Part shown: piece after piece, positions 13,074-15,002 of the stretch
Position numbering within the stretch: the first letter of the stretch is position 1
Layout: every line of letters begins with the position of its first letter
Origin: Deltaproteobacteria bacterium UBA6930
GTDB taxonomy: Bacteria > Myxococcota_A > UBA9160 > UBA6930
Direction of reading: 5' to 3'
Assembly (NCBI GenBank): GCA_002450755.1
Contig: DKAI01000147.1
Coordinates: 1 to 15,002, forward strand
DNA: 15,002 bases
The notes under the pieces: generated by a model
What the model was told of the DNA's origin: nothing
What the model saw: the letters and a program-made list of their open reading frames with translations, nothing else
The model's database searches: none
Program-made: the position numbers and the translations under genes

Positions 13074-14531
13074 TTAAGAAAACTTTGGCGGCCGTTTGAA
13101 ACCACCAAAATTAGACTCTATACGTCTAGCGACATCTAAAGTTGTAAGATCTTCTAGGAAAGGTCCTACCACCTGAACACCAATCGGTAGTCCATTCTCG
13201 TTCGTACCAAGGGGGACCACAGTTGCTGGTAAAAAAGCGACACCGACTAAACCTGCCCATTTAAGTTGGTCAATATAAGGCCTCTCAACCCCATCAACTA
13301 ATATTCTTCTTTCAACCATGGGATGGGAATGGTCATGTGGAATTGCTGCTGTGGGCATCGCCGGCATAAGGACGACATCCCAATTTTCGAAAAAGCTTTC
13401 CCATTTGGCACGAAGTTGAAGCCGTTTCTCGTTGGAAGAGAGCCATGCGCGATGCCTCTGTGATGCGTGCTGAGCTGCAAGGGTCCTGGCAGACGCTGAA
13501 TCTCCAGCAACGCCCTTGGCCGCAAGGTCTTCAATTTGCTGGCGACTAAACCCACCACACATTGCAGCTCCTAGGAGTCGGTCGAAAACTGATACCGCTT
13601 CAGTAAAAGTAAAGTCAGGTCTTGCTTCCAAATTTACTCGCGCGCCTGCTCCCTGTAGAGCCTCTGCAGCAGAAAGTATCAGTCTTCGAACATCTTTCTC
13701 AATGGGACAGCTTTCCTCGTCAAGCCAAACTGCAACGCGATACTCGGACGTTTTTAAACATCTAGGTGGTTTCAAATCCAACCGATACGCTTTCGCATTC
13801 CATGGGTCGGGGCCTGCAAGAATTCCAAGACCAATTTCCAAGTCATCAACCGTGCGCCCCATAGGTCCGGCAACGGCAATATCGGCCTGACTAAGTGTGC
13901 CCGGAGGACCAGGAATTTGACCAAGAGCTGGCACCAATCCGTAGCTCGGTTTGTGACCTGTAACACCGCAGTGAGTGGCTGGTCCTCTAATAGATCCCCC
14001 AATATCGCTGCCTAACTCCAGAGGAGTGAAGCCGGATGCCAAGGCACCAGCGGATCCACCTGAAGAACCTCCTGGAGTTCTCGAGGTATCCCAAGGATTG
14101 GAAGAAGTGCCGAAGACTTCATTATAACTCTGAGCATCACCCGCATATAATGGAAGATTGGTCTTACCCAGAATTACTGCGCCGGCTTCTTTGTATCGAG
14201 CCACAGGTAGAGCGTCGCTTTCAGGGACAAACTTGCTGAGTTCGGGAGCACCCGAAGTAGTTCGCATGCCTTCAGTCATAAAAGAATCTTTTATAGTAAT
14301 ACCGACACCATGTAGGGGCCCTAGAACATCTCCATTCGCCCGTTTTTTATCGGCTGCATCTGCATCTCTGAGAACTCGCTCGTCATCTCTAGTAACTACC
14401 AAATTGGTTTCAGTATCTAAATCATCAATCCTTTTCAACTGTGTTTGTACTAGCTCTCTGCTAGAAATCCTTCCCGATTTGATTTCAGCCGCTAATTGTC
14501 GTGTAGTCTGATAAGCCAGATCTGTGGACAT
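13074..14531 (-). CDS. Amidase-signature family hydrolase
   Basis: This 485-residue enzyme of the amidase signature family hydrolyses C-N amide bonds. The Ser-cisSer-Lys triad is complete: Lys81 (GITIKDS), Ser156 (TPGGSSGGS) and nucleophile Ser180 (DIGGSIRGPA), with the same 24-residue spacing between serines as in FAAH. GatA is a relative, but no gatB or gatC is adjacent and the C-terminus (VGPFLEDLTTLDVARRIES) fits a stand-alone amidase. The substrate is not predictable. The start ATG 14531 has AAGGAG 5 nt upstream. A MaoC-like gene follows 7 bp after the stop and is probably co-transcribed. The 193-bp upstream gap is shared with a divergent gene. Confidence 0.92.
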   Translation of the reverse strand: MSTDLAYQTTRQLAAEIKSGRISSRELVQTQLKRIDDLDTETNLVVTRDDERVLRDADAADKKRANGDVLGPLHGVGITIKDSFMTEGMRTTSGAPELSKFVPESDALPVARYKEAGAVILGKTNLPLYAGDAQSYNEVFGTSSNPWDTSRTPGGSSGGSAGALASGFTPLELGSDIGGSIRGPATHCGVTGHKPSYGLVPALGQIPGPPGTLSQADIAVAGPMGRTVDDLEIGLGILAGPDPWNAKAYRLDLKPPRCLKTSEYRVAVWLDEESCPIEKDVRRLILSAAEALQGAGARVNLEARPDFTFTEAVSVFDRLLGAAMCGGFSRQQIEDLAAKGVAGDSASARTLAAQHASQRHRAWLSSNEKRLQLRAKWESFFENWDVVLMPAMPTAAIPHDHSHPMVERRILVDGVERPYIDQLKWAGLVGVAFLPATVVPLGTNENGLPIGVQVVGPFLEDLTTLDVARRIESNFGGFKRPPKFS

Positions 14532-14724
14532 AAAGTCTCCTTTTATAAAGTCAAGTATTGTGGCGATTGTTGTCTCAATTTTATATTCAAAATATTAGCT
14601 ACCGTAAGTTCATTCTCTACGATTCACGACTCTAATCATGACCTGTAAACCTTTTCTCGAAATTGTTTCCGGGATAAAAATTCTTTCGTGAATAATGTTA
14701 CCCTTAAGTAGAAGGAATCCTGTA
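14532..14724. other. Divergent intergenic region between amidase and HCCA-isomerase-like gene
   Basis: 193 bp, AT-rich, must hold two outward-facing promoters. TATAAAAT on minus (around 14580) and TAATGT on plus (around 14695) could be -10 elements, but neither has a good -35 at the right distance. AAGGAG (14537-14542, minus) and AAGGA (14712-14716, plus) are the ribosome sites of the flanking genes. Confidence 0.35.
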
Positions 14725-15002
14725 ATGAAAAAAATTGTACACTATTTTGATTACAAAAGTCCGTACGCATATCTAGCTCAGGAAGAGACTTACAAACTTG
14801 CAAAAAACTATCGAGCGGAGGTCGAATATATTCCCCTCACTCTGGATATCCCTAGTTACTTTGGCCGTGCAGAGCTAGACGAAAAAGGTGTTGATCGTAT
14901 CGGGGAAAGAAATCCACACCAATGGCGCCGTGTCAAATATTCGTATATGGACTGCCGTAGGGAAGCGACACGACGAGGGATGACCATCCTTGGTCCAAAG
15001 AA
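14725..15002 (+). CDS. DsbA-like / 2-hydroxychromene-2-carboxylate isomerase family protein, 3' end cut by window edge
   Basis: The first 92 residues begin MKKIVHYFDYKSPYAYLAQ and continue VEYIPLTLDIPSYFG, QWRRVKYSYMDCRREA and RRGMTILGPK. This matches the thioredoxin-fold kappa-GST/HCCA isomerase branch of the DsbA family. The active-site position has SPY (Ser12-Pro-Tyr) and no CxxC, so it is not a disulphide oxidase. Known members use glutathione in aromatic-ring degradation, but many paralogues have no known substrate. ATG 14725 is preceded by AAGGA with an 8-nt spacer. There is no signal peptide, so it is cytoplasmic. It is transcribed divergently from the amidase; with the amidase and MaoC-like gene it hints at small-molecule catabolism. 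Confidence 0.85.
   Translation, partial: MKKIVHYFDYKSPYAYLAQEETYKLAKNYRAEVEYIPLTLDIPSYFGRAELDEKGVDRIGERNPHQWRRVKYSYMDCRREATRRGMTILGPK

Noticed and set aside
13067..13108. Longer N-terminus for the MaoC-like gene from 13108
   Set aside because: It would overlap the amidase and adds non-conserved residues; ATG 13066 begins directly at the typical MaoC opening.
1..15002. Mobile elements, CRISPR arrays, toxin-antitoxin or phage defence genes
   Set aside because: No transposase, integrase, terminal inverted repeats, regularly spaced repeats or recognisable defence domains were seen.

Overview
The window carries about 13 protein genes, nearly all complete, with no rRNA, tRNA, transposase, phage gene or CRISPR array that I can see. 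It looks like the chromosome of a free-living bacterium of moderate GC content (roughly mid-40s percent by eye). The housekeeping genes are bacterial: Mfd, RimO, RlmE and ribosomal protein L3. The L3 has a 'THGTH..FRHGGSIG'-type core that I associate with deltaproteobacteria-like lineages, but this is a weak clue and I would not name a phylum. Starts other than ATG are common: TTG for one SDR; GTG for L3, Mfd and a membrane-SDR fusion; apparently CTG for rlmE.

Left block (1-4729, all minus strand). Reading from right to left this holds a VOC-family protein, a fatty-acid-desaturase-like membrane enzyme, an unrecognised multi-spanning membrane protein whose ATG directly follows the desaturase stop, a saccharopine-dehydrogenase-like oxidoreductase, a classical SDR, and an SDR preceded in frame by a four-helix membrane domain (cut by the left edge). 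Tight spacing (0, 21-24, 37 and 12 bp) makes the last five a likely operon. Three nucleotide-dependent oxidoreductases plus a desaturase suggest modification of a membrane lipid or isoprenoid. The substrate cannot be read from the sequence.

Centre (4794-7822). RimO on plus is convergent with a two-gene minus operon, rplC (L3) then rlmE. Here L3 is outside the usual S10-L3-L4 context. The complete RlmE frame contains no ATG, GTG or TTG ahead of its SAM motif, and a CTG overlaps the L3 stop as CTGA. Upstream of rplC lie about 350 bp without a protein gene. This stretch contains two inverted repeats and a strong plus-strand intrinsic terminator that belongs to no annotated gene.

Right block (7823-15002). 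A full-length mfd is followed by a convergent gamma-glutamylcyclotransferase-like gene, then a divergent UbiA-like membrane protein whose stop overlaps that of a MaoC-like protein. The MaoC-like gene is probably co-transcribed with an upstream amidase-signature enzyme. A divergent DsbA/HCCA-isomerase-like gene runs off the right edge.

No defence, mobile or secretion system is present. The items most worth a second look are the rplC-rlmE pair with its CTGA junction, the orphan terminator and structured gap, and the desaturase/SDR membrane cluster with its fused membrane-SDR protein.
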